In this document: positions 1 through 8,258 of the stretch, piece by piece | Layout: every line of letters begins with the position of its first letter | Position numbering within the stretch: the first letter of the stretch is position 1 | Origin: a virus | Virus record (IMG/VR): IMGVR_UViG_3300033149_006567 | Location: 1 to 64,000 of that record | Strand: one strand, 5' to 3' | DNA: 64,000 bases | The notes under the pieces: model-generated | What the model saw: the letters and a program-made list of their open reading frames with translations, nothing else | Database searches by the model: none | Told to the model about the DNA's origin: nothing | Made by a program: the position numbers and the translations under genes

Positions 1-57
1 CAGCAAGTTCAAGATATTTTAATTCGCTCGAACATAGAGCTTAATAGAACAATATGA
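1..57 (+). CDS. C-terminus of an upstream gene (partial)
   Basis: An open frame runs from the first base to a TGA at 55-57 and ends in the residues RSNIELNRTI. Its stop overlaps the ATG of the next small ORF (ATGA), the coupling seen at several other junctions in this window. Only 18 residues are visible, so no function can be given. Confidence 0.4.
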   Translation, partial: QQVQDILIRSNIELNRTI

Positions 58-173
58 TTAGAGTGGTAACCATAGATGATTGCCATCAACTGGCTGCCGT
101 GCGAAATGGCATGGAACTTTGGAACAACGCAGGCACTAAAATAGGAGATATATTGCATGTCGCAATTACCTAA
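54..173 (+). CDS. 39-residue hypothetical ORF
   Basis: The ATG at 54 overlaps the previous stop as ATGA, and the frame ends at TAA 171-173, 17 nt inside the next gene. The product begins MIRVVTIDDC and has no signal peptide, membrane segment or motif I recognise. There is no Shine-Dalgarno sequence, so translation would rely on coupling. It could be a chance ORF; the tight overlap is the only support. Confidence 0.3.
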   Translation: MIRVVTIDDCHQLAAVRNGMELWNNAGTKIGDILHVAIT

Positions 174-3100
174 AAGTTTACATATTTTGCGTCAAATAGA
201 ATCAGATGGAAATTTGGTTTTGGCGCATTTTTATGGTAGTGGGTCGTTTCAGGACTTCTCGGGGAATTCGCATAATAGTACTCCGACGGCTGGTTTATAT
301 TTTAATAGAGATGGTGTTTTATTTACAAGTACAGGTTATAAATTAGATGATGGTGCAGATTTTATAGGAATTGGAGATATTACTGTTTGTATATACTGTA
401 ATCCAAGAAGTATTGGGCAAATTGCTGGCAGATTTATAGAGAATGGAAAATTTATTTTTGGGTTGACGGCAGGAAAAATATTTTGTTCTAGTGATGGATC
501 TACATCTCCGGTATCAGCTGCAATAAATTATAATATTAATAGTTTGTTTTCTGTAACTAGGGCATCTGATGGAATAGCAACAATGTATGTTAATGGAGCG
601 ATTAGCGGAACACCAGATCAATCGACAGGTACTCCTGTTGCAGGCTCTACTAATGTTATAATAGGTAATAGATCTGCTGGAAGTAGGACATTTGATGGTT
701 TGATGTCTGATGTTATTGTAGTAAATGGAATATTATCTCAATCAGAAATAGCACAAATGCACGGCGAAATTCGGTCTTTAAAATGGCCCACAAAAACAAA
801 GAGCAAAGCTAGTATATTTCTTCCGACAGATGCGGATGATTCTTCTTTAGTATTTTCCAGTGACATGGAATTAGTGAATGGAAAAATTGTAGATGCTTCT
901 GATAATGCAAATGGGGCCACCAAGGGCGGCACAAATTTATTTCAAACAAATACGATTTTGAGTAAAGCTTTAAGTTTTAATGAAGCAGAATGGCTGGATT
1001 TAGATACAAATATAGAGATGACTTCTGGAGATTATACTGTTGCAGCATGGGTAAGGCCAAGGGATGTTGCAGCAAAAGGCGGGATCGTAGGAAATTATTG
1101 GTTTATGTATGATACGAATAACAAACTTACGCATTATACGGGTTCGAATTATAGAAATTCAAATAATTCTCTTGTTTGGGGAAAGATGCATCATGTTGTG
1201 CAGACAATAGCCTCAGATGGCTCTTTAAGATATTATATTGACGGAGAATTGGATACAAGTGTGCATGGTGATGCCGATACAAGCATTGTAGCAACGGCAC
1301 TGGGGAATCACGCAGCGGTTGCCCCTTCTCATGCTGCTGACATGGACCTCGTTGATATTAAAATATATTCAGAAGTAAAATCTGCAGAATGGGTGAAGAA
1401 TCAGTATACAAAAGGAGCCAAAGCAGTTCAATTTCAAACATCTTATGGCATCGAGGAGTCTGTTGCGAATGTTACTTCAGGCTCGATAGGCGATTCTGAC
1501 ATTTATGTATCGACGGGTGAATGGCAGATTGTAAATGATTCTATTGGTGGATTAACTACTGGGGTTGATCTTAATTATGATGGAGATATGGAAGATGTAG
1601 GTGTTGACAATTATACTGTTGATAATTCTGCTACATTAACGAAAGAGCCTGGAACGAGAGATGGGGGCTTAGGGACTCAAGTTTTAAGAATTGCGTATAA
1701 TGGCAGTAGTTCTCCTGGCGCTTTTTTAGAGGGTGACGGGGGTTCTCATTTTTTAACTGTTGGTAAAACATATAAAATAACTGGCTGGGCAAGAGGTGAC
1801 GGGACTTTTTATCCAAGACTTATTGGTCCATCTGGAAATTATTTATGGGATGGAACTGCATCTACAGATTGGCAGTATTTTGAGTCTATTGATTTAGCTG
1901 CACGGGATTATATGAGATTTCGCTCTGATTGTACATCTGCTGGTTATGTAGAATTCGATGATGTTTCCGTTCAAGAAGTGGTAAGTAATACGAAAGTCCT
2001 CGAATGCAAATCTGCTGGTATAGCATATATTCCAATTGACAATTTTATGAGTGCCACAGATGCGGCATACGGGGCATGGGAATTTTGGTTGTACAAAACC
2101 AGTGGTGGAAATCCATATGTAATGTTAAATTCAGATACAATAGGCGAATACGATGCTGCTGGCTCCAATTCGTATGTATTTTATGCTTCTGGTTCTGAGC
2201 AGTATGTTTTTGGGAAAACTATAGGGGGGGTATATTCTCATATTACTTATAGTTCTGATGCAGGAGATACACTTTTAGATGCTAATGCATGGAATAAAAT
2301 TACTATATCTAGAAATTCTGCTGGAGTTTTTACTTTATATCATAATAACACATATGCTAAATTAGGAGCGAATCCCTCTACTCAAACGCAATTAATTTCT
2401 GGAAATTATTTGGTGTTAGATTTCGATGTTGGAGATAAAATATCATTAGGTGATAGAAATGGGGATTATGCATTTAAAAAATATTTAGGTACTGTTCAAT
2501 CAGCAGGATATCTTATTTTGGAAAATGATCAATCTACATTAACCCAAACAACAATTTATATTACAGCTACAAATGGGAAAAGTCTAACAATTGGTTGGGG
2601 TGATAATAGTTTTAATAAAGTAACATGCAATGATGTTGAACAAACTTTAACGCACAATTACGCTTCAGAAGGTGCATATAAAATAAAATTGTATGGTGAT
2701 GTAGATGCGATAACAAGTTTTAAGTGTTATAGTCAAGCTTTTATTTCAGGAGATATTGGTAGATTTTCAAAGATGACAAGTTTGGGAGATATTTCTGCTG
2801 TTTCTGGATTAACAAGTTTGACTCGTTTATATCTTAATTCAACTTCTGTTTCTGGAGATATTTCTGCTGTTTCTGGATTAACAAGTTTGACTCGTTTATA
2901 TCTTTATTCAACTTCTGTTTCTGGAGATATTTCTGCTGTTTCTGGATTAACAAGTTTGACTCGTTTATATCTTTATTCAACTTCTGTTTCTGGAGATATT
3001 TCTGCTGTTTCTGGATTAGCAAGTTTGACTTATTTACTTCTTTATTCAGCTTCTGTAGACACTTATACTTCTATAGCGCTTCCGGCTTGGGCTGGTATTA

Positions 3101-3258
3101 ATTTACAAATTCAAGACTTGGGCTTAGATGCGACTGAAGTAGATAATTTTCTTATAGATTTTGAGGATGGAGCAGGTGCAGCAGGAACAACTTCTGCGAG
3201 TGATGCCGCTGTTGCTAGTTTGAGAGGAGCGGGTTGGACAGTGAATGTTAATGAGTAA
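157..3258 (+). CDS. LamG / leucine-rich-repeat adhesin (tail fibre-like)
   Basis: A 1033-residue modular beta protein, probably a virion adhesin that binds glycans or surface protein. Two concanavalin/LamG-like domains lie at about residues 20-200 and 230-420. A jelly-roll carbohydrate-binding-like region follows at about 465-610, a third LamG-like region at about 620-790, a PKD/BspA-like beta module at about 800-870 and four leucine-rich units at 877-968. No signal peptide is visible, consistent with a virion part rather than a secreted protein. The start is supported by AGGAGA upstream. Base composition differs from its neighbours: one 60-base line I counted here (2281-2340) has 16 G+C, while one in the tape-measure region (16921-16980) has 27. 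This suggests recent acquisition. Domain calls rest on pattern recognition, not on a profile search. Confidence 0.7.
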   Translation: MSQLPKSLHILRQIESDGNLVLAHFYGSGSFQDFSGNSHNSTPTAGLYFNRDGVLFTSTGYKLDDGADFIGIGDITVCIYCNPRSIGQIAGRFIENGKFIFGLTAGKIFCSSDGSTSPVSAAINYNINSLFSVTRASDGIATMYVNGAISGTPDQSTGTPVAGSTNVIIGNRSAGSRTFDGLMSDVIVVNGILSQSEIAQMHGEIRSLKWPTKTKSKASIFLPTDADDSSLVFSSDMELVNGKIVDASDNANGATKGGTNLFQTNTILSKALSFNEAEWLDLDTNIEMTSGDYTVAAWVRPRDVAAKGGIVGNYWFMYDTNNKLTHYTGSNYRNSNNSLVWGKMHHVVQTIASDGSLRYYIDGELDTSVHGDADTSIVATALGNHAAVAPSHAADMDLVDIKIYSEVKSAEWVKNQYTKGAKAVQFQTSYGIEESVANVTSGSIGDSDIYVSTGEWQIVNDSIGGLTTGVDLNYDGDMEDVGVDNYTVDNSATLTKEPGTRDGGLGTQVLRIAYNGSSSPGAFLEGDGGSHFLTVGKTYKITGWARGDGTFYPRLIGPSGNYLWDGTASTDWQYFESIDLAARDYMRFRSDCTSAGYVEFDDVSVQEVVSNTKVLECKSAGIAYIPIDNFMSATDAAYGAWEFWLYKTSGGNPYVMLNSDTIGEYDAAGSNSYVFYASGSEQYVFGKTIGGVYSHITYSSDAGDTLLDANAWNKITISRNSAGVFTLYHNNTYAKLGANPSTQTQLISGNYLVLDFDVGDKISLGDRNGDYAFKKYLGTVQSAGYLILENDQSTLTQTTIYITATNGKSLTIGWGDNSFNKVTCNDVEQTLTHNYASEGAYKIKLYGDVDAITSFKCYSQAFISGDIGRFSKMTSLGDISAVSGLTSLTRLYLNSTSVSGDISAVSGLTSLTRLYLYSTSVSGDISAVSGLTSLTRLYLYSTSVSGDISAVSGLASLTYLLLYSASVDTYTSIALPAWAGINLQIQDLGLDATEVDNFLIDFEDGAGAAGTTSASDAAVASLRGAGWTVNVNE
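2785..3060 (+). repeat. Four tandem 69-bp leucine-rich repeat units
   Basis: Units start at 2785, 2854, 2923 and 2992, each encoding 23 residues with the core SGLTSLTRLYL. The first three are almost identical at DNA level; the fourth has diverged. The near identity points to recent copy-number change by slippage or recombination in a receptor-binding region. Confidence 0.9.
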
Positions 3259-3285
3259 CTTAAGGATCGTCTAGGAGGGTATAAA

Positions 3286-4266
3286 TTGACTTTACGAAGA
3301 TCACAGGGAGTTGGAGAAACAATTACCCTTAGGGCTTTAATTAAAGATGACCAAGATGATCCTGCTACAACCGCTTCTGGTTTGTCTGTCTCTATTTTCG
3401 GGCCCGATGGAGATTATACTGATCCTACTGATGCGCTAGAGACTGGCACTCCCACTCTTTTCGCTGGGGGTATTTATGAGTATGAGTATTCGATTCCTAG
3501 TGATTCCGAGACTGGAATTTTTCAGGACTATTGGACTGCTGAATTAAATGGGCAAGCCCTTACCGCCCTGTTCTCTTTTGAGGTTTTGGATGCTGGATCA
3601 ATTGAATCTCTCGGAGGACAGCTTAATTATAATAATATAGTTGACGTTACTGTTTCTTCTGGTATTTTGGCGTCTGATGGGGCGGCCTTGGCGGAGGATT
3701 ATTCCTGGACTTTTCTTACTGAAGTATCTCCCTGTTATTCGGATTCTATTAAATTAGAATTAGAAGCGGGTTCTGCGCTTTCTGGTCTGACTGATGACGC
3801 ACTTTACCTAGCCATCCTAGAGGCCAGCATTGAAGCAGATCAATTTAGTTTTAATACCACTGATAGAAATGGCGATTTCTTTTTGCATGCAAGAAGGGAA
3901 TGGGCCACTTGTAAGGCAGCTGCCATTTTAGCAGTCAATATCAAGGGGGGTTTTTATACCCAATCTAAGCGCTTGGGAGATTTATCTGTTACGTATAATC
4001 AAAATGCCCTGAATGAATTATTGGACAGAATAGCCAGCTGTTTGGCTCGCTGGGAGCCTCAATTGATGGCTGGAGGATATGGAACCCAGAATCCGATTGG
4101 CGTGATTAAGGGGGAATATGATCCAGATCGTCCTCAAGTCGGAAGAGTCTGGTTTTCAGATGATGAAGGCAGCTATGTTTCTCGTAAGGTTCCGGCAGCC
4201 AACACGAAGGATCGCACTTATTACAAGCGTCGTTGGCAGCGCGGCTACAAGTCTAGGTGGAAGTAA
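3286..4266 (+). CDS. Head-tail connector/neck protein with Ig-like N-terminus
   Basis: A 326-residue protein that begins at TTG 3286 behind a good Shine-Dalgarno sequence (TAGGAGGG, ending about 10 nt upstream). Residues 1-105 look like a beta-sandwich (GIYEYEYSIPSDSETG, then FSFEVLDAG). The rest is mostly helical with a basic tail (TYYKRRWQRGYKSRWK). It sits just before two further neck-type genes and the tail sheath, so a head-tail joining role is inferred from position and size. I recognise no diagnostic motif. Its stop overlaps the next ATG by one base. It carries the first copy of the CCTAGAGGCC motif (3816-3825). Confidence 0.5.
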   Translation: MTLRRSQGVGETITLRALIKDDQDDPATTASGLSVSIFGPDGDYTDPTDALETGTPTLFAGGIYEYEYSIPSDSETGIFQDYWTAELNGQALTALFSFEVLDAGSIESLGGQLNYNNIVDVTVSSGILASDGAALAEDYSWTFLTEVSPCYSDSIKLELEAGSALSGLTDDALYLAILEASIEADQFSFNTTDRNGDFFLHARREWATCKAAAILAVNIKGGFYTQSKRLGDLSVTYNQNALNELLDRIASCLARWEPQLMAGGYGTQNPIGVIKGEYDPDRPQVGRVWFSDDEGSYVSRKVPAANTKDRTYYKRRWQRGYKSRWK

Positions 4267-4814
4267 TGCGTAATTTTTATTCAGGGAATAGGACCGAGAT
4301 ATCTCTCCGAGATGAGCTGATAAATACTTTAGACGGGAATTTTCCCGAGATTTCCAAGAAGCAGAAGGGAGTTGTTCGTCGTATGCGGCGCGACTCAAGT
4401 GACAATTTAATTGCTTGTGTGTGCAATGATTTGGTTTCCGGAGAGGGTGACAAAGACGGGCCCTGCCCGTATTGTCTCGGAGAAAAATTTTATTGGGAAG
4501 AAGAGTTCATCTATTTTTATCGTTTTGAACCTGGATATGATACCTCTCGAGCTCTCAAGGAGATGAATATCGTTCCGGGTAATTTGAATGTTCCCCTTAG
4601 GGTCTTTTATGTAGACTATCAGGGAGCATTGACTAAGGACGATAAAATGATAGAATTAGTCTTGGATTCTAGCGGGGATCCTGTTGAACCATTGCGACGT
4701 CGAGCTATCTATAGGATAGGGAGTCTTTTTGATGCTCGAGCTGATGAGGGCAGGATTGAGTACTGGAAAGTTGTTTGTTACGAAGATAAAACGCTTTCGT
4801 TGAATGTGGTGTAA
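4266..4814 (+). CDS. Neck-region protein with a four-cysteine cluster
   Basis: A 182-residue protein. I chose ATG 4266 (overlapping TAATG) over the in-frame GTG at 4257 because it matches the coupling seen elsewhere. Residues about 53-75 hold CVC followed by CPYC, a spacing typical of a small zinc-binding knuckle, then an acidic/aromatic patch (GEKFYWEEEFIYFYRF). The remainder is beta-rich. Position between the connector-like gene and the tail-terminator-like gene suggests a head-tail completion role. No enzyme motif is visible. The zinc site is an inference from cysteine spacing. Confidence 0.5.
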   Translation: MRNFYSGNRTEISLRDELINTLDGNFPEISKKQKGVVRRMRRDSSDNLIACVCNDLVSGEGDKDGPCPYCLGEKFYWEEEFIYFYRFEPGYDTSRALKEMNIVPGNLNVPLRVFYVDYQGALTKDDKMIELVLDSSGDPVEPLRRRAIYRIGSLFDARADEGRIEYWKVVCYEDKTLSLNVV

Positions 4815-4816
4815 GC

Positions 4817-5524
4817 ATGCTTGGTGATAGTCCTTTTTCTCGGGAACTCTTGGAGTCGCCTCCTAGGGTTCTAGTTTCTCATGTTTATCGAACCATGACT
4901 TCGATAGACGGGAGTCCTCGGGGAAAAAGTAAAACCCCTTATGGGTTCAAGTCTATTGCGGAGGTGCCTGAATTAATTAAGGAAGCCATCGAGCATTTTC
5001 AGACCAGGGAGTCTACCAGGAGCGAGAATCAGATATTTTTTACGGTTGAATCTCCTGATTTTGAAAGGAATATTGAGGCTATTACTTACGGGGTGGTCAA
5101 AAGAACTCCAGGGGGCCTAGGGGCCGGAAGTCCTTTTTCTCAGCCTTCCAAGGAGCTTAGGCCTAGTTTGAGAGAGGAATATACTGACCCGGATAATCCT
5201 GGTTATTCTAGGGCTGTTTTGGGACAATGGTTCGACAATTTGATTAGGCTTACTTGTTGGTCTCATACTTCTCGGCAGGCCGAGAAAAGAGCCAATTGGC
5301 TTGAAAGGATTGTCACTGAGTATAGATGGTGGTTTGTTATGAAGGGTTTGAATAGGTTCTATTTTTGGGAAAGAGAAGAGGATGAGATGAAAGAGGTTAA
5401 TGGGAATAAGGTTTATGGTAAGCCTCTTTTGTTTTTTGTCAGAACTGAAAAATTGTCATATGTTAGCGAAAAGAAGTTAGAACAGTTGATTGTTCAACTT
5501 TCCATTGGAAAAACAGATAGTTAA
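4817..5524 (+). CDS. Putative tail terminator / neck completion protein
   Basis: A 235-residue protein starting at ATG 4817, two bases after the previous stop. It lies directly before the tail sheath, where contractile phages usually encode the tail terminator. Visible features are an alpha/beta core with WFDNLIRLTCWSHTSRQAEK and a WWF aromatic patch near residue 173, a pattern common in tail-completion proteins that assemble as rings. The function is inferred from gene order and I see no decisive motif. Confidence 0.45.
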   Translation: MLGDSPFSRELLESPPRVLVSHVYRTMTSIDGSPRGKSKTPYGFKSIAEVPELIKEAIEHFQTRESTRSENQIFFTVESPDFERNIEAITYGVVKRTPGGLGAGSPFSQPSKELRPSLREEYTDPDNPGYSRAVLGQWFDNLIRLTCWSHTSRQAEKRANWLERIVTEYRWWFVMKGLNRFYFWEREEDEMKEVNGNKVYGKPLLFFVRTEKLSYVSEKKLEQLIVQLSIGKTDS

Positions 5525-5539
5525 GGAGGATAAATAGAT

Positions 5540-7465
5540 ATGGCGTATACTAATTTGCCTCAGATTTTAGAGGAAAGACTTGACGGGAATTTGATTACTG
5601 CCGTTGAAAGTGCCGATCCTGTTACCCTTGTTATCGGCACTGCAGGTCAGGGTCCGTCTGAGACGGTATATCCCGTTGAGAGGCCGAGTGACGCAAATAG
5701 CGCCTTTGGAGGAGAGGGAACTCTTACTCGAGGTATGTTTGAAGTTAACACGGCTGGGGCTGAAAGGATTTACCTGTATCGTATTGGCGCCACTGCAGCT
5801 CGGTTGGATTATGTTGGTGGTGGGATTACCATTGAAACGATACAGAAGGATGATGAGGCTGGCGCTGATTATGAGCTCTTTTGGGATCATAGTGCTGGGC
5901 GCTTGCGTGTGTGGAGGACTTCGGACGGGGAATTGGTTTATGATAATAATCCCTCTTATCCGTCTCAAGCTGTGGATGAGGGAGAAGTCTCTGTTACTGG
6001 TTCTGCTACCAGTTTGGGTACCGAAACGGATATCGGTTCTTTAGCAAGTCCTGTAATCCTTGCTGCCGCTGATGGTCTTGGTGGGACTCCTGCGGCTGTT
6101 TATACGGCTGGCACGGATGGACTTAACCTGTCTCGGATGGAGACCTATGAGGCCCTTTACAACGCTTATGAGGATTTAGAGGACCAGGCAGTTGATATCA
6201 TAGTTCCGATGAATGTTTTCCTCGATGACGAAAACATTATGGATAAAACTGAAGCAACTGCTTCTGGTTTGGCGCCTACGGGTAATTCTTACCCGACTGT
6301 TGGTGAAACAGATGACGTTCTTGGCAAACTTTATGTAGAAGAATACGATGGTGAGAATTATTTCTGGTGGTGGTTCCCGACTCAGCCTAATGCTGATGCA
6401 GATACTGATTTCGCGGCTGGTTCTGGGGCTCAGATTTATCCAGCTGGCGTGGGTTTGGCTGATGCTACGCATACTCCTGATGGGACTGAATTGGCTGGGA
6501 GTGATTTCCACGAAGTCAATTTTGCTTATCAGTTGGCTAATTTCTGCTATAATCAGAGTTCGGATATAGTTGAAATGACGGGGGTAATTGGTGTCAAGCC
6601 GCCTGTTTCGTATGCTCCCAGAGAAGTTTCTAGGTGGGTTGGAAAGTTGCCTACCACCGAGATAAATGTCAATACTGGGGTCGAAGTCATTAACATCAAT
6701 GGGTCTGGTTTGCTCGGCAACAAGTTTATGGTTGGCCGTAATGGCTCGGCCGCTGCTTCGGGCATTCCAGGTTTGATCATTGATGGGGTAGATGGCCGTT
6801 ATGGCGGCGGCTTTATTGCTACTGATTCTGGTTTCTTGGATGGGACTCAACAGAAAGACGATAATGATGCTTTAATAGACATTGGTCAATTCATTAGTGT
6901 AGTTTCTGCGTATCCTGTTTTGGCTAATAGTTCGGCTACTAGTGCTTATGTTGCCACCGGTGCCCCTTCTTATGGCGGTTTTTATTCTGCTCTTCCGGCG
7001 AACAGTTCTCCTGCCAATAAGGTTTTACCTTTTGTCCAGTTGCCGTTCCGTTTGAAAATAGCTAAGGTTGATACTTTGGCTGGTGCTGGCTATGTTATGT
7101 TTCACTCGAAACCTAAGGGAATTGTTATTTCTGATGCCCCCACTGCTTCTCGTGCGGAATCTGACTATCGCAGACTTACAACGGTTCGTATCGTCAAGGC
7201 GGTTGTAGATGACATTCGGGCTGTTGCGGATCCATTCATTGGAGGAGAGGGTGGTCTTTCAGATCTTCGTTTGGCAGCTCTCGAGTCCAAAATAGGCGAT
7301 CGTTTGCAACAGAGAGTCAAGGATCTTTTCTTGATTCGTTACGACAAGTCTCTTTCTTCGACTCCGATTCAGCGAGTGCTTGGTCAGGCTGTTCTTGAGC
7401 TGGTTCTCGTTCCTGCTTTTGAGTTCAGGAAGTTGACCGTTGTTGTAAGCTTGGCAGCCATCTAA
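5540..7465 (+). CDS. Contractile tail sheath protein
   Basis: A 641-residue protein that polymerises around the tail tube and contracts on infection. The N-terminus (LPQILEERLDG, then ADPVTLVIGTAGQGP) and the C-terminal domain (RIVKAVVDDIRAVADPFIGG, then LVPAFEFRKLTVVVSLAAI) match the conserved sheath fold. The middle, about residues 110-420, is a larger variable region that probably decorates the tail exterior. The start is fixed by AAGGAGG about 10 nt upstream. The tail tube gene follows after a 55-nt promoter-bearing gap, the usual sheath-tube order. This is the anchor identification for calling the phage a myovirus. Confidence 0.9.
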   Translation: MAYTNLPQILEERLDGNLITAVESADPVTLVIGTAGQGPSETVYPVERPSDANSAFGGEGTLTRGMFEVNTAGAERIYLYRIGATAARLDYVGGGITIETIQKDDEAGADYELFWDHSAGRLRVWRTSDGELVYDNNPSYPSQAVDEGEVSVTGSATSLGTETDIGSLASPVILAAADGLGGTPAAVYTAGTDGLNLSRMETYEALYNAYEDLEDQAVDIIVPMNVFLDDENIMDKTEATASGLAPTGNSYPTVGETDDVLGKLYVEEYDGENYFWWWFPTQPNADADTDFAAGSGAQIYPAGVGLADATHTPDGTELAGSDFHEVNFAYQLANFCYNQSSDIVEMTGVIGVKPPVSYAPREVSRWVGKLPTTEINVNTGVEVININGSGLLGNKFMVGRNGSAAASGIPGLIIDGVDGRYGGGFIATDSGFLDGTQQKDDNDALIDIGQFISVVSAYPVLANSSATSAYVATGAPSYGGFYSALPANSSPANKVLPFVQLPFRLKIAKVDTLAGAGYVMFHSKPKGIVISDAPTASRAESDYRRLTTVRIVKAVVDDIRAVADPFIGGEGGLSDLRLAALESKIGDRLQQRVKDLFLIRYDKSLSSTPIQRVLGQAVLELVLVPAFEFRKLTVVVSLAAI

Positions 7466-7478
7466 AGGATGCTATAAT
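7451..7478 (+). promoter_or_regulatory. Sigma70-type promoter for the tail tube gene
   Basis: TTGGCA at 7451-7456 and TATAAT at 7473-7478 are separated by 16 nt, with an extended -10 (TGC directly before TATAAT). The -35 overlaps the end of the sheath gene. The predicted start near 7485 gives a short leader with AGGAGG before ATG 7521. Two other gaps in the window carry the same extended -10 arrangement. Confidence 0.75.
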
Positions 7479-7520
7479 TGAGAATGATGAAGATGAGAAA
7501 GATATAGGAGGTATACATAG

Positions 7521-8180
7521 ATGGCAAGTTCAGCTTTTGCAGGAGCTTATAATTCATTTTCGGGCGTCGATATTAAGGCTGTTTTTAACGAGAAGACTAT
7601 TGCTGAGCTTCAAGCGGTTTCTTATTCGATTACCCGTGAAAAGGGTCCAATTTATACAATGGGTTCGGCAGATCCTCGGAGTTTCTCTCGAGGAAAACGG
7701 GGTATTGCTGGAACTTTAATATTCTTGGTTTTTGATCGTCACGCTTTGCTGGGCGCAATGGGAGCTATGGCCCAGGATACGAGTTCGGTTAACGAATTTT
7801 TGTCGGATATAGATGATTTACGACCTGAATTTTATCCCAGTTCGACTAGAAGTCCGGCTCTTGTTGCTGTTGCAAACGACGTTCGGAATGCTGGTTCTAC
7901 TGTTCATACGCAAGAAAGCGACCTTTTACCAGCTGATATCGCCAGCGATCAAACACCTGCTCTTCCTTGGTATGCCGATCAGATTCTTCCGTTTGATATT
8001 ACTCTTGCTGCGGCCGATGAGTATGGGAGTCTTGCTGTTATGCGGATTTATGGTGTTGAGATTTTAAATGAGGGCTACGGAGTGTCTATTGATGATATTC
8101 AGTCTGCTACTCAGACTACCTATGTGGCTCGGCAGGTTGTTAGCTGGAAGCCCGTTCACAAGAATTTTGGTCTGACATAA
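7521..8180 (+). CDS. Tail tube protein
   Basis: A 219-residue protein directly downstream of the sheath, with a strong ribosome-binding site (AGGAGG, spacing about 10), its own promoter and a strong terminator behind it. These are hallmarks of an abundant structural subunit. The sequence GVDIKAVFNEKTIAEL, then SRGKRGIAGTLIFLVFDRHAL and EYGSLAVMRIYGVEIL, fits the beta-barrel tube fold. The two following genes share GTIIF/FTINF-type strands and the YGSL...IYGVE segment. Of the three this is the shortest and the best isolated transcriptionally, so I call it the major tube subunit. Confidence 0.8.
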   Translation: MASSAFAGAYNSFSGVDIKAVFNEKTIAELQAVSYSITREKGPIYTMGSADPRSFSRGKRGIAGTLIFLVFDRHALLGAMGAMAQDTSSVNEFLSDIDDLRPEFYPSSTRSPALVAVANDVRNAGSTVHTQESDLLPADIASDQTPALPWYADQILPFDITLAAADEYGSLAVMRIYGVEILNEGYGVSIDDIQSATQTTYVARQVVSWKPVHKNFGLT

Positions 8181-8216
8181 ACGAGTGAAACTTTGCTGTT
8201 TTCTAATTTCTAATCC

Positions 8217-8244
8217 AAAAGGGGCGGCTTTGAGCCGCCCCTTT
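8217..8244 (+). terminator. Rho-independent terminator after the tail tube gene
   Basis: A perfect 8-bp GC-only stem (GGGGCGGC at 8221-8228 pairing with GCCGCCCC at 8234-8241) encloses the loop TTTGA. An A-run precedes it and TTT follows, so the stem can extend with A-T pairs. It lies 37 nt after the tube stop and 15 nt before the next start, and would limit read-through into the minor tube-like genes. Confidence 0.9.
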
Positions 8245-8258
8245 CTCCAGGCCCTTAG

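Noticed and set aside
2834-3022. Lys/Gln-rich repetitive minus-strand ORF
   Set aside because: It is the antisense reading of the tandem leucine-rich repeat DNA.
2785-3060. CRISPR-like array at the tandem repeats
   Set aside because: The units are contiguous coding repeats without spacers.
5604-6044. 146-codon + strand ORF in another frame of the sheath gene
   Set aside because: Nested in the sheath gene; Leu/Arg-rich translation typical of a shifted frame.
6522-6553. TGCTATAAT extended -10 inside the sheath gene
   Set aside because: The only TTG box nearby gives a 20-nt spacer, and no gene starts downstream; probably chance.
6176-6850. Long minus-strand ORF in the sheath gene
   Set aside because: It lies wholly opposite a confident sheath gene, has no recognisable motif and no ribosome-binding site; a shadow ORF.
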